Assembly (NCBI GenBank): GCA_018241325.1
Contig: JAFEEB010000026.1
Coordinates: 10,144-60,989 of the forward strand
Source: Pseudomonadota bacterium
GTDB taxonomy: Bacteria; Pseudomonadota; Gammaproteobacteria; Burkholderiales; Burkholderiaceae_C
DNA: 50,846 bases
Direction of reading: 5' to 3'
The position numbers and the translations under genes were made by a program. How positions within the stretch are numbered: position 1 is the first letter of the stretch; every line of letters begins with the position of its first letter. Positions 1 to 10,193 of this stretch are shown in pieces. Below the pieces are notes generated by a model. It had not been told where the DNA came from, ran no database searches, and saw only the letters and a list, made by a program, of their open reading frames with translations.

Positions 1-79
1 CGTGACCATGCAGGAGCAGGGCGTCTCTCGCATCGTGGCGGTGGACATGGAAAGCGCCGTGGGCATGGCACAAGCATGA
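1..79 (+). CDS. smc: Chromosome segregation protein SMC, C-terminal end (partial)
   Basis: Only the last 25 codons are present; the reading frame is open from base 2 to a TGA at 77-79. The peptide runs VTMQEQGVSRIVAVDMESAV and then six more residues. It resembles the extreme C-terminus of proteobacterial SMC, where the strand after the ABC head reads GVTMQEQGVSR followed by VDxE. In Comamonadaceae smc is commonly followed by zipA and ligA, which is the order here. SMC is the ATPase core of condensin, so this end would close the head domain. The identification rests on a short peptide plus gene order. Confidence 0.7.
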   Translation, partial: VTMQEQGVSRIVAVDMESAVGMAQA

Positions 80-251
80 GGCACCCCCCTGCGTCGCTGC
101 GCGCCTTCTCCCCGCTGCCGTGCGAGGGGGGACAACGCCAATGCCCGGCGCAGGTCCGGGCATGGCGTTCGCTGGCGCGGCCTGCTCTGCGACCATTCGA
201 TGCATGCGTGGCGCCGGCAGACCTCGGTGGCACGCAAGGAGCAACGCGAAC
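80..251. other. Intergenic region smc-zipA with a small hairpin
   Basis: This 172-base gap has no convincing gene. Bases 141-148 (ATGCCCGG) and 156-163 (CCGGGCAT) form an 8-bp inverted repeat with a 7-base loop. No T-run follows, so it is not a classical terminator. A reading frame continuous with zipA is open from a GTG at 120, but its peptide is low-complexity and lies upstream of the membrane anchor, so I treat it as non-coding. Confidence 0.4.
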
Positions 252-1331
252 ATGAATTCTCTGCAAGTGGGCCTGGCGGTTGCCGGCGGCCTGATCCTTG
301 GCGGCGTGATCGCCTACAACACCTGGAACACGCGCCGCAACGAGCCGCGCCAGGCGCAGCCCGAGGCGATCGGCGCGGCGGGCGACGGTGATCGCATCGA
401 GCCCGCGATCGCCAGCGCGCCCATGGCCCAGCCCGATCGCGTCGAGCCCTCGTTTGACGGCGACGCCGCCATGCCCGCGCTGGGGCCGCTGCCCGCGCCT
501 GAAAAGCGCCCCGGCCTGGACGCGCTGATCGACGTGATCGCGCCCATCGCGCTGGACGGGCGGGTGGTGTCGGGCGACGCGCTGCTGGCGGCCTTGCCGG
601 CCACGCGGCGCGTGGGCAGCAAGCCCTTTGCGGTCGAGGGCCAGCCCGAAGGCCAGGAGGCGTGGGAGGCGCCGGTCGCCGGCCGGCGCTACAGCGCCGT
701 GCAGGCAGGGGTCCAGCTGGCCAACCGGACCGGCGCGCTCAACGAGATCGAGTTCTCCGAATTCGTCGCCAAGGCGCAGCACTACGCCGACGCGGTGGGT
801 GGCGTGGCGGACTGCCCGGACATGATGCCCGAGGTCATGCGCGCGCGCGAGCTGGACCAGTTCGCCAGCCAGCACGACGCGCAGCTGAGCCTGACCCTGC
901 GCGCCCGCAGCACGGCCTGGAGCCCCGGTTATGTGGCGCAGCAGGCGGCGCGCCAGGGCTTTGTCGCCGGTGTCGTGCCGGGGCGCATGGTCTTGCCGGG
1001 CGCGCAGATGGGCTTGCCGCCCGTGCTGGGCCTCACGTATGACGCGCAGGCGGCCCTGTCCGAGCACCCCGACCAGACGGCCATCCACGAAGTGGCCGTG
1101 CAGCTGGACGTGCCGCAGGTCGATCGCGCCGAGCAGCCGTTTGCGCGCCTGCGCGACGCCGCGTTCGCGCTGGCCGAGGCGATGGATGGCGTGATCACCG
1201 ACGAGGCGGGGCAACTGCTGCGCCCCGAAATGATGGATGCCATCAGCGCCGACCTCGATCAGCTGTACGACACGCTGGAGCAGCACGACCTGGCGGCGGG
1301 CTCGCCCCAGGCGCGGCGGCTGTTCAGTTGA
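252..1331 (+). CDS. zipA: Cell division protein ZipA-like, FtsZ-binding membrane protein
   Basis: This 359-residue protein starts at ATG 252, preceded by AAGGAG at 237-242. The N-terminus (MNSLQVGLAVAGGLILGGVI) is a single membrane anchor with almost no residues before it, as in ZipA. A charged, Pro/Ala-rich linker follows to about residue 85. The C-terminal half carries features of the ZipA FtsZ-binding domain, including a stretch where tyrosine and arginine flank AVQAGVQLANRTG and a late hydrophobic PGAQMGLPPVLGLTYD. ZipA tethers FtsZ to the membrane at the division ring. Position between smc and ligA matches the usual betaproteobacterial order. The linker is too divergent to assign in detail. 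A longer GTG start at 120 would place 44 extra residues before the anchor and is unlikely. Confidence 0.85.
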   Translation: MNSLQVGLAVAGGLILGGVIAYNTWNTRRNEPRQAQPEAIGAAGDGDRIEPAIASAPMAQPDRVEPSFDGDAAMPALGPLPAPEKRPGLDALIDVIAPIALDGRVVSGDALLAALPATRRVGSKPFAVEGQPEGQEAWEAPVAGRRYSAVQAGVQLANRTGALNEIEFSEFVAKAQHYADAVGGVADCPDMMPEVMRARELDQFASQHDAQLSLTLRARSTAWSPGYVAQQAARQGFVAGVVPGRMVLPGAQMGLPPVLGLTYDAQAALSEHPDQTAIHEVAVQLDVPQVDRAEQPFARLRDAAFALAEAMDGVITDEAGQLLRPEMMDAISADLDQLYDTLEQHDLAAGSPQARRLFS

Positions 1332-1337
1332 AATGAC

Positions 1338-1514
1338 ACCCCCCCAGTCTCCACTCGCTGCGCGATGTTTCGCCTTCCCCCTTCAAGGGGGCATCGCCAG
1401 TGGTTGGGGAGACCCCGGCCACGACGATCGCTGGCCTGGCCCGCTCCGCGGCCGCTTGGCTCTTTGGGTTTCAAGCGCTGCGGGTGGTGCTCGGCGCCAT
1501 GGATAACTGAGATG
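1338..1514 (+). repeat. Dispersed repeat family C, copy 1
   Basis: This is a ~177-base non-coding element beginning CCCCCAGTCTCCACTCGCTG and ending GGATAACTGAGATG. Two further copies occur in the window, at 41364-41539 and 46141-46400, with near-identical beginnings and blocks (GGGGAGACCCCGGCCACG, GATCGCTGGCCTGG, CTTTGGGTTTCA). The element fills the gap between zipA and ligA. It has no transposase and looks like a miniature or palindromic dispersed element. Confidence 0.85.
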
Positions 1515-1526
1515 CGAGCCCGTAGT

Positions 1527-3705
<2,179 letters not shown>

Positions 3706-3708
3706 AGC

Positions 3709-4329
3709 ATGCGCTTCGACGGTCGCCTGGCCCAGTGGGACGATCAGCGCGGATTCGGCTTCATCGAGCCGACCCAGGGGGGCGAGCGCGTGTTCGTGCA
3801 CGCGAGCGCGTTCGCGCCGGGCGACCGCAGCGCCGACAACCGCCCCCGCGTGGGCGACCGCGTCAGCTTCGAGCTGGCCCTGGACGCCAAGGGCCGCAAG
3901 CAGGCCCGCCATGTGAGCCGGCCCGATGCGCCCGTCCACGCCGGGCTTGCGGCGGCATCCCGAGTGTCCCGGCGCCGCGCCGAACATCGGAGAGAGGACC
4001 CCGGTGGTGGCCTTGGCCGCTGGGCGGGAGCAGCCCTCTTGCTGGCCGTGGTGGTTGCGCTGGGCTGGAAGGGCAGCTCGTGGTGGGCCGCCTACGGCAC
4101 CCGCCAGGATGGCCCCCTCGCGTCCCCGAGCGCAGCGGATGGCCGTATGCCGGCCCCGCAGCCGTCGGCGGTGGCGTTTCGTTGCGACGGCCGCACGATG
4201 TGCTCGCAAATGACCTCGTGTGCCGAAGCCACGTATTTCCTGCAGAACTGCCCGGGCACGAAGATGGACGGCAATCGCGATGGCGTGCCGTGCGAGCAAC
4301 AGTGGTGCACCAGCCCGTGGGCCAAGTAG
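3709..4329 (+). CDS. Cold-shock domain / transmembrane / excalibur domain protein
   Basis: This 206-residue protein has three parts. Residues 1-70 form a cold-shock (CspA-like) OB fold with RNP1-like RGFGFIEP and RNP2-like VFVHASAF, which binds single-stranded nucleic acid. Residues 96-120 (LGRWAGAALLLAVVVALGW) form one membrane helix. The C-terminal 45 residues carry cysteines and the calcium-binding-like loop DGNRDGVPCE of excalibur domains. The membrane helix would place the two end domains on opposite sides of the membrane. It starts 3 bases after the ligA stop and is probably cotranscribed with it. Similar architectures are known in Burkholderiales, but the function is not established. 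Confidence 0.85.
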   Translation: MRFDGRLAQWDDQRGFGFIEPTQGGERVFVHASAFAPGDRSADNRPRVGDRVSFELALDAKGRKQARHVSRPDAPVHAGLAAASRVSRRRAEHRREDPGGGLGRWAGAALLLAVVVALGWKGSSWWAAYGTRQDGPLASPSAADGRMPAPQPSAVAFRCDGRTMCSQMTSCAEATYFLQNCPGTKMDGNRDGVPCEQQWCTSPWAK

Positions 4330-5243
4330 CGCCGCCGCGCCTGCGCCTGGGCATCGACCTGGGCGGCACCAAGATCGAGATTGCCGCGCTGGATGCGGCG
4401 GGCGCCTTCGTGCTGCGCCAGCGCGTGGCCACGCCGCAGGGCGACTACGCGGGCACCCTGCGCGCCGTGGCGGCGCTGGTGCAGGCGGCCGAGCGGCAAT
4501 TGGGCGTGACGGGGCTGCCCTTGGGCATGGGCATTCCAGGCAGTTTGTCACCCCTGACGGGCCGCGTGCGCAACGCCAATTCGACGGCGCTCAACGGCCA
4601 GCCCCTGCGCGAGGATTTGCAGGCGCTGCTGCACCGCCCGGTCCGGCTGGAAAACGACGCCAACTGCCTGGCGTTGTCCGAGGCCACCGACGGCGCGGGC
4701 GCGGGCGCCGACGTGGTGTTTGCCGCGATTTTGGGCACCGGCGTGGGCGCGGGCATTGCCGTGCAGGGGCAGGTGCTGCGTGGCTGCAACGGCATTGCGG
4801 GCGAATGGGGCCACAACCCGCTGCCGCCGATCCCGGGCGAGGCGCGCCCTGTGCGCCTGTGCTGGTGCGGGCGGCGCGATTGCGTGGAGGCCTGGCTGTC
4901 GGGCCCGGCGCTGGCGGCCGACCATGCCGCTGCGGGCGGCGGCGCGCGGGATGCCGCGCAGGTCGTGGCGGCGATGCGCGCCGGGGACGCGGCGGCCCGC
5001 GACAGCTTGGAGCGCTACGCCGAGCGCCTGGCGCGCGCCCTGGCCGCGGTCATCAACGTGCTCGATCCGCAGGTCATCGTGCTCGGCGGCGGCCTCAGCC
5101 AAGTGCCCGAGCTGTTTGTCGAAGTGCCGCAGCGTTGGGGCCGGCACGTGTTCAGCGACAGCGTGCGCACGGCGCTTGCGCCAGCTCGGCACGGCGATTC
5201 GTCGGGCGTGCGGGGCGCCGCCTGGTTGGCCGATCGGGGGTGA
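4317..5243 (+). CDS. ROK family sugar kinase (fructokinase / N-acetylglucosamine kinase type)
   Basis: The protein is 308 residues if it starts at GTG 4317; GTG 4302 and 4305 are alternatives, and all overlap the end of the preceding gene. The ATP-binding motif LGIDLGGTKIE is at residues 10-20. The sugar-binding region has ENDANCLALSE, followed by the glycine loop ILGTGVGAGI. The ROK zinc site is present as CWCGRRDCVE after the signature histidine in EWGHNPLP. ROK kinases phosphorylate hexoses in the cytoplasm; the exact sugar cannot be read from sequence. No good ribosome site precedes any start, suggesting translational coupling to the upstream gene. Confidence 0.85.
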   Translation: MGQVAPPRLRLGIDLGGTKIEIAALDAAGAFVLRQRVATPQGDYAGTLRAVAALVQAAERQLGVTGLPLGMGIPGSLSPLTGRVRNANSTALNGQPLREDLQALLHRPVRLENDANCLALSEATDGAGAGADVVFAAILGTGVGAGIAVQGQVLRGCNGIAGEWGHNPLPPIPGEARPVRLCWCGRRDCVEAWLSGPALAADHAAAGGGARDAAQVVAAMRAGDAAARDSLERYAERLARALAAVINVLDPQVIVLGGGLSQVPELFVEVPQRWGRHVFSDSVRTALAPARHGDSSGVRGAAWLADRG

Positions 5244-5439
5244 GTGGCCGCTTGGCGGCCGCTTGGTGGGGATACGGAGTCTGACAACTTCGAACCGAAG
5301 CCCGGTCGGCGCACGACCCGGCGCACGCGTTAAGGAGGAGGGCGCCGCTTCGACCGCTTCACGCGGGATTTACACGGCGCGCGTACAGTTTCAAGCCGGT
5401 CAGCCAAAGGGCGCTGGCGACTCTTCAAGAGGTTCAGAC

Positions 5440-5922
5440 ATGACCCGGCAAGCTTCATCTCGTGTGGTTCTGGCGCTTGGCGCCGTGGCGCTGTTGGCGC
5501 TGGGCGGGTGTGCGGTCGCCCCGGTGGGTGCCTATGACGTGGGCGCGCCGGTCGCGTATCCGGCCGGGCCCGTGTACGGCGCGCCTTATGTTGCGGCGCC
5601 GGCCTACCCGGTTTACTCGGCGCCCTATTACGTGGCGCCGCCGGTGTCGCTCGGCGTGTATGGCGGCTGGTCCAATGACCGCCACCATTGGCACGACCGT
5701 CCGTCGCGTCCGGGCTGGGGTGGAGGGCCGCCTCCGCGACCGGGCTGGGGTGGCAATCCACCTCCGCGGCCCGGTTGGGGCGGCAATCCGCCCCCCCGTC
5801 CGGGCTGGGGCGGCAATCCGGGTCCCGGTGTGCGTCCACCGGCGCCCCCGCGTCCCATGCCTCCGGGCTGGCCCCGGCCGAGCCTGGGTGGCCGTGGCCA
5901 TAACGTCGACGGCGGCGGTTGA
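5440..5922 (+). CDS. Lipoprotein with RPGWGGNPPP repeats
   Basis: This 160-residue predicted lipoprotein has a signal peptide ending in the lipobox LALGGC with the acylated cysteine near residue 24. After it comes a Tyr/Pro/Ala-rich segment (PVYGAPYVAAPAYPVYSAPY), then WSNDRHHWHD. A tandem array of four near-identical decapeptides RPGWGGNPPP is encoded at about 5704-5823, and the protein ends in a Pro/Arg-rich tail. Such YXXP/GWGG-rich lipoproteins are common envelope proteins in betaproteobacteria without a defined function. The start has TTCAAGAGG about 8 bases upstream as a possible ribosome site. Confidence 0.75.
   Translation: MTRQASSRVVLALGAVALLALGGCAVAPVGAYDVGAPVAYPAGPVYGAPYVAAPAYPVYSAPYYVAPPVSLGVYGGWSNDRHHWHDRPSRPGWGGGPPPRPGWGGNPPPRPGWGGNPPPRPGWGGNPGPGVRPPAPPRPMPPGWPRPSLGGRGHNVDGGG
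5704..5823 (+). repeat. Four tandem 30-bp repeats in the lipoprotein gene
   Basis: A 30-base unit encoding RPGWGGNPPP is repeated four times with a few silent and conservative changes. The unit is a multiple of three, so copy-number change would keep the frame. Confidence 0.8.
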
Positions 5923-5967
5923 TGCGCTGGACGCGCGGTGGGTCGCGTTTGCGCGATGATCGGGCGC

Positions 5968-6504
5968 ATGGCGATTCGTGAAATCTTGAAAATGGGCGAC
6001 CCGCGCTTGCTGCGCGTGGCGCAAGCGGTCACCGCCTTCGACACCGACGACTTGCACCAACTGGTGCGCGACTTGGTCGATACCATGCGCGCGGCCGACG
6101 GCGCCGGTTTGGCGGCCCCCCAGATCGGCGTGGATTGGCAGGTGGTGATCTTCGGCTCGGGCACCGTCAATCCCCGCTATCCGGATGCGCCGTCCGTACC
6201 GCGCACCGTGCTGTGCAACCCGGTGATCACCCCGCTGTCCGCCGAGCTGGCCGACGACTGGGAAGGGTGCCTGTCCGTGCCCGGGCTGCGCGCCGTGGTG
6301 CCGCGCTGGCGTCACGTTCGATACACGGGCGTGGACGTGCATGGCGAGCCGATCGAGCGCGAGGCGCGGGACTTTCATGCGCGCGTGGTGCAGCACGAGT
6401 GCGACCATCTGCAAGGCGTGCTCTACCCCATGCGGGTGCGCGACTTCTCGCGCTTCGGCTTTGCCGACGTGCTGTTTCCGGGGCGGGGCGCGCCGGACGA
6501 CTGA
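5968..6504 (+). CDS. def: Peptide deformylase
   Basis: This 178-residue metalloenzyme removes the N-formyl group from nascent proteins. All three motifs are present: [10 protein letters not shown] (motif 1), EGCLSVPG with the metal-binding cysteine (motif 2), and QHECDHLQG, the HExxH-type motif 3. The start at ATG 5968 gives [15 protein letters not shown], the usual N-terminus; ATG 5956 is a possible alternative. It is transcribed alone on this strand, with a convergent gene downstream. Confidence 0.95.
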   Translation: MAIREILKMGDPRLLRVAQAVTAFDTDDLHQLVRDLVDTMRAADGAGLAAPQIGVDWQVVIFGSGTVNPRYPDAPSVPRTVLCNPVITPLSAELADDWEGCLSVPGLRAVVPRWRHVRYTGVDVHGEPIEREARDFHARVVQHECDHLQGVLYPMRVRDFSRFGFADVLFPGRGAPDD

Positions 6505-6517
6505 ACGGGCCTCCAGC

Positions 6518-6542
6518 CAAAAAAGAGGGCCCTTGCGGGCCC
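6518..6542 (-). terminator. Rho-independent terminator of the NlpC/P60 gene
   Basis: GGGCCC (6527-6532), loop TTGC, GGGCCC (6537-6542). Read on the minus strand the hairpin is followed by TCTTTTTT. It lies about 58 bases past the stop of the minus-strand gene. Confidence 0.8.
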
Positions 6543-6599
6543 CGTACCTTTGGAGGAGGTAAAAGCTTGCAATCAGAACGCTGGCGGGGTGGCGCGCAG

Positions 6600-7295
6600 T
6601 CAGATGTTGGCGTTGCCGCCGCCGTTGCCGGTGCTGCCGGCGGCCCGCTCACTGGGCAGCTGCCACACGTCTTCGGCCCCTTTGGCGCCGGCCTTGCCCC
6701 CCAGGCGGACAGCGCTGGGCGCAGGGGAATCGCGGTTCAGCACGCTGGCGGCGCGCAGGGCAGAGGGATCGGCCTCGACACCGGACACGCGGCGCGCGCC
6801 GTTGAAGCGCTTTTTCCAGTAGCTCAGCTCCATGCTCTCGACGCGCACGCGGGTGCCGGTGCGCGGCGCGTGGATGAACTGGCCGTCGCCCAGGTAGATG
6901 CCCACATGGCTGTAGGCGCGGCGCAGCGTGTTGAAAAACACCAGGTCGCCCGGCTGCAGGTCGGCCCGGTTGATCTTGCTGGCGGCCGCCGCCTGTTCCT
7001 CGGCGCGGCGCGGCAGCACCAGTCCCATGGCCTGCTCGAAGGTGGCACGCACGAAGCCGCTGCAGTCGAAGCCGGTCTCGGCGGAGTTGCCGCCGCGGCG
7101 GTAGGGCACGCCAATGGCGCTCATGGCGCTGCTCACCAGGGCGCTGGCGCGGTCGGTGGCCTGGTGAATGCTGTCGCCCAGCCGTCCCGCCAGGCTCCTG
7201 GATGGGGGCAGCGGGTCCAGATCGTCCTGCGGCGGGCTTGCATGGGCAAGGGGTGTGGCAAGCACGGCGGCAGCGACGATCAAGGCTTTGAACAT
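6600..7295 (-). CDS. C40 family peptidase (NlpC/P60 peptidoglycan hydrolase)
   Basis: This 231-residue protein has a signal peptide (MFKALIVAAAVLATPLAHA). The NlpC/P60 domain covers about residues 55-165. The catalytic cysteine is in FDCSGFV, the histidine in YSHVGIYLGDG, and the third polar residue is the H of FIHAPRTG. These enzymes cut the D-Glu-diaminopimelate bond in peptidoglycan stems. The C-terminal ~55 residues (ending STGNGGGNANI) are low-complexity. The terminator at 6518-6542 closes the unit. It is divergent from the sugar dehydrogenase gene. Confidence 0.92.
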   Translation of the reverse strand: MFKALIVAAAVLATPLAHASPPQDDLDPLPPSRSLAGRLGDSIHQATDRASALVSSAMSAIGVPYRRGGNSAETGFDCSGFVRATFEQAMGLVLPRRAEEQAAAASKINRADLQPGDLVFFNTLRRAYSHVGIYLGDGQFIHAPRTGTRVRVESMELSYWKKRFNGARRVSGVEADPSALRAASVLNRDSPAPSAVRLGGKAGAKGAEDVWQLPSERAAGSTGNGGGNANI

Positions 7296-7560
7296 GGATC
7301 CCGACAGAGTGAGGTACGGTGGCAAGCCGGTACCGGGTGAGTCGAACCGTTGCGCGGCAGCGTTACGGATCTTGAAAAAAGTAACTAAAAGTCTTATCGA
7401 TTGCGGTGGACGCCCCGTAGTGTAGGGCAAAGGCGGTCGGGGTGAGCAAAAACCATGGCGCCGAAAGCAAGGGTTTTCCCGCGCCTGGGTGCGTGGCATT
7501 GATTTGCGGCAACATCGACGGGCATTGCATGATGGAAATGGATCGATTCGCAGGCAAGCC
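7296..7560. other. Divergent intergenic region
   Basis: This 265-base gap between two divergent starts must hold both promoters. It includes a locally AT-richer stretch (about 7370-7402, CTTGAAAAAAGTAACTAAAA). I see no strong palindrome or RNA element. Confidence 0.4.
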
Positions 7561-8727
7561 ATGCTCATTCAAACCCGAGACACCACCGTCGGCGCCGCGC
7601 GCTTTGCGCGCTGGTGCGTGATGGCGTGCGCCTTGGCCGCGGCGCCGCCGGCCTGGCCGCAGCCGGCGCCACCACGGGTGCAAACCGTGGTCAGCCCGCT
7701 GGATCATCCCTGGGCCGTGGCGTTCTTGCCGGGCGGGCGCTTTCTGGTGACGGAGCGGCCGGGCCGGCTGCGCGTGGTCGAGCCCGATGGCACGCTGCGC
7801 GCGCCGGTGGCTGGCTTGCCCGCGGTGGCTGCGGGCGGGCAGGGTGGCTTGCTGGACGTCATCACCGACTCGGGGTTTGCCGCCAATCGCACGATCTATT
7901 TCTGCTTCAGCGAGCCCGGCCCCAACGGCACCAACAGCACCGCGCTGGCGCGTGCGCGCCTGGCGGATGACCTCGCGCGCCTGGACGACGTGAAGGTGAT
8001 CTTCAGCCAACAGCCCAAGGTGGCCAGCCGCCTGCACTTTGGTTGCCGCATCGTCGAGCGCCGGGTGGACGGCAAGCCCGACGGGACCCTGTTTCTGACC
8101 CTGGGCGAGCGCTTCACGCAGCGCGACGCGGCGCAGAAGCTGGACAACGACCTGGGCAAGATCGTGCGCGTGGGCAAGGACGGCAGCATTCCGCCCGACA
8201 ACCCCTTCGTGGGCAAGGCGGGCGCGCGCCCCGAGATCTGGAGCTACGGCCACCGCAACGTGCAGGGGGCCACGCTGGCGCCGGACGGCACGCTCTGGAC
8301 CGACGAGCACGGCCCCATGGGCGGCGACGAGATCAACCGGCCGCAAGCCGGCAAGAACTACGGCTGGCCGCTGGTGAGCTTCGGCCTCAACTACGAGGGC
8401 ACGCCGGTGGGCACGGGCCAGAGCGCCATGGCCGGAACCGAACCACCGCTGCATCACTGGACGCCCTCGATCGCGCCCTCGGGCATGGCCTTTTTGACCA
8501 GCGACCGCTATGGCCCGGCCTGGCGCGGCAATCTGTTCGTGGGGTCGCTGAAGTTCAAGTACCTGGACCGCATCGAGCTGAAGGACGGCCGCGTGGTGGC
8601 CGAGCACAAGCTGCTGCAGGAGCTGGACCAGCGCATCCGCGACGTGCGCCAGGGGCCGGACGGCCTGCTGTATGTGCTGACCGACGAGTCCGATGGGCGC
8701 CTGGTCCGTCTGCTACCGGATCGATAG
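7561..8727 (+). CDS. PQQ-dependent sugar dehydrogenase (soluble aldose sugar dehydrogenase family)
   Basis: The protein has 388 residues with a signal peptide ending near AAPPAWPQPA, so it is periplasmic. The fold is the six-bladed propeller of soluble glucose / YliI-type aldose dehydrogenases. Supporting motifs are LDHPWAVAFLPGGRFLVTER, GGQGGLLDV, the catalytic-histidine-type segment HFGCRI, WSYGHRNVQG, DEHGPMGGDEIN, and a terminal LLYVLTDESDGRLVRL. It would oxidise aldose sugars using PQQ and calcium. No PQQ biosynthesis genes are in the window. The start at ATG 7561 best fits the signal peptide. Confidence 0.9.
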   Translation: MLIQTRDTTVGAARFARWCVMACALAAAPPAWPQPAPPRVQTVVSPLDHPWAVAFLPGGRFLVTERPGRLRVVEPDGTLRAPVAGLPAVAAGGQGGLLDVITDSGFAANRTIYFCFSEPGPNGTNSTALARARLADDLARLDDVKVIFSQQPKVASRLHFGCRIVERRVDGKPDGTLFLTLGERFTQRDAAQKLDNDLGKIVRVGKDGSIPPDNPFVGKAGARPEIWSYGHRNVQGATLAPDGTLWTDEHGPMGGDEINRPQAGKNYGWPLVSFGLNYEGTPVGTGQSAMAGTEPPLHHWTPSIAPSGMAFLTSDRYGPAWRGNLFVGSLKFKYLDRIELKDGRVVAEHKLLQELDQRIRDVRQGPDGLLYVLTDESDGRLVRLLPDR

Positions 8728-8770
8728 CGCCTTGCGCGCTCTGCGTGGGCGCCAGCGGCCCGTTGGTCAG

Positions 8771-8793
8771 AAAAAGCGCCACAAAGGGCGCTT
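8771..8793 (-). terminator. Terminator of the iron-binding protein gene
   Basis: AAGCGCC (8774-8780) and GGCGCTT (8787-8793) form a stem with a 6-base loop, followed on the minus strand by a run of T (complement of AAAAA at 8771-8775). It lies 28 bases past the stop of the minus-strand gene. Confidence 0.75.
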
Positions 8794-8820
8794 GGGAGAG
8801 GCTGTCGGCGAACGCGCGGC

Positions 8821-9879
8821 TTACTTGAACCCGACGCGGTCCAGCATCTGCTGCACCTGCACCAGGTGCTCGCCCACCTTGCTGACCGGAATGGTCTCGG
8901 CCTTGAAGCTGCCGCTGCCGCCCGTCATGGCCTTGAGCGCCGGGTTGTCGGTGACCACGCCCTTGGCCACGGGCCATTCGTTGTTGCCGTTGGCAAAGTA
9001 GTTTTGCGCGGCGGGGCTGGCCAGGTATTCGAGAAACTTGGTGGCGCCGGCCACGTTCTTGGAGTGGCGCGCCACGGCGGCGCCGGCGATGTTGACGTGC
9101 GTGCCCCAGCTGGCCTGGTTGGGAAACACCACGCCCACCTTTTCGGCCACCGCCCGGTCGTCCGGGTTGCCCGAGCGCATCAGGCGCGCCAGGTAGTAGC
9201 TGTTGGTGACGGCGATCTGGCATTCGCCCGCGGCCACGGCCTTGATCTGGTCGGTGTCGCCGCCCTTGGGCGAGCGCGCCATGTTGGCCACCATGCCCTT
9301 CAGCCAGGCCTCGGTCTTCTCGGGGCCCATGTGCTCCAGCTGCGAGCCGATCAGGCTCAGGTTGTAGGGGTGCGAGCCGCTGCGGATGCACAGCTTGCCC
9401 TTGTTCTTGGGGTCGCCCAGGTCGGCGTAGGTGGCCACGTCGGCCGGCTTGACGCGGCTCTTGTCGTACACGATGACGCGCGCGCGGGTCGAAAAGCCGA
9501 ACCACGCAATGCCGCCGTCGGCCGCGGGGGCGGCGCGCAGGCTGGGCGGGATGGCGTCATCGAGCAGCGCGGACTTGATCGGCAAAAACAGCCCATCGTG
9601 CTCGCCGCGCCACAGGCGGGCGGCGTCCACCAGCAGGATCACGTCGGCCGGCGAGGCGCTGCCCTCGGCCTTCAGGCGCGCGATGATGCCGGCGTCGTCG
9701 CCGTCCACGCGGTTGATCTTGATGCCCGTGGCCTTGGTGAAACCGTCGTAGAGCTGCTCGTCGGTGGCGTAGTGGCGCGCCGAATAGAGGTTGATGGTTT
9801 GCGAATCCTGCGCCAGAGCCGGGGCACAAGCACCGGCCACGGCGGCGGCAGCAGCGAGCATGAAGACGCGTTTTTTCAT
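8821..9879 (-). CDS. Fe(3+) ABC transporter substrate-binding protein (FbpA/FutA type)
   Basis: The 352-residue periplasmic protein has a signal peptide (MKKRVFMLAAAAAVAGACAP... ALA). The mature start (INLYSARHYATDEQLYDGF) is typical of the ferric-ion-binding FbpA/FutA/IdiA family. The late segment NSYYLARLM carries the tandem tyrosines that coordinate iron. The permease and ATPase partners are not adjacent, so this is either an orphan binding protein or its transporter lies elsewhere. A perfect Fur-like palindrome 63 bases upstream supports iron repression. A longer open frame upstream of 9879 runs into the palindrome and terminator and is not coding. Confidence 0.92.
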   Translation of the reverse strand: MKKRVFMLAAAAAVAGACAPALAQDSQTINLYSARHYATDEQLYDGFTKATGIKINRVDGDDAGIIARLKAEGSASPADVILLVDAARLWRGEHDGLFLPIKSALLDDAIPPSLRAAPAADGGIAWFGFSTRARVIVYDKSRVKPADVATYADLGDPKNKGKLCIRSGSHPYNLSLIGSQLEHMGPEKTEAWLKGMVANMARSPKGGDTDQIKAVAAGECQIAVTNSYYLARLMRSGNPDDRAVAEKVGVVFPNQASWGTHVNIAGAAVARHSKNVAGATKFLEYLASPAAQNYFANGNNEWPVAKGVVTDNPALKAMTGGSGSFKAETIPVSKVGEHLVQVQQMLDRVGFK

Positions 9880-9942
9880 GAGAGAGCAAGACCCTGGAGA
9901 GGCCGCAAGACGAAGAAAAGGGGTGTCGGCGATCATAACGCA

Positions 9943-9961
9943 AACGAGAATTGTTCTCGTT
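9943..9961 (-). promoter_or_regulatory. Fur-box-like perfect palindrome
   Basis: AACGAGAATTGTTCTCGTT is a perfect 8-bp inverted repeat around TTG. It matches the GAGAAT-n-TTCTC type core common to Fur sites in betaproteobacteria. It lies 63 bases before the start of the ferric-binding protein gene, where the promoter should be. Confidence 0.7.
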
Positions 9962-9982
9962 GACCAAAGCCGATCGAGCAGC

Positions 9983-10010
9983 AAAAAAAAGGCCGATCTT
10001 GCGATCGGCC
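9983..10010 (-). terminator. Rho-independent terminator downstream of phaP
   Basis: GGCCGATC (9991-9998), loop TTGC, GATCGGCC (10003-10010). On the minus strand this is followed by eight T (complement of 9983-9990). It isolates the phasin transcript from the iron-binding protein promoter. Confidence 0.85.
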
Positions 10011-10084
10011 CTTGAAGGGATCCCTGAACCGTTGAAGGTGTCGAAAGGATCCGAGGAGACAAGCGGTGGGGTTGGCCTCGATGC

Positions 10085-10137
10085 CACCCAGAAGAAAGGG
10101 CGCGGTGCGCCGGCCGGTGCGCCCTTTCTTCTGGGTG
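10085..10137. repeat. Perfect 19-bp inverted repeat after phaP
   Basis: Bases 10085-10103 are the exact reverse complement of 10119-10137 (right arm GCGCCCTTTCTTCTGGGTG), with a 15-base GC-rich loop. It lies 57 bases past the phaP stop and could act as a strong transcript-end hairpin or a first terminator ahead of the one at 9983-10010. Confidence 0.7.
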
Positions 10138-10193
10138 CTCGACCCGCGGGCGGGCCGAGCGTCTGGCGCCCGCGAGAGCGCCAGTGGAGTCAA

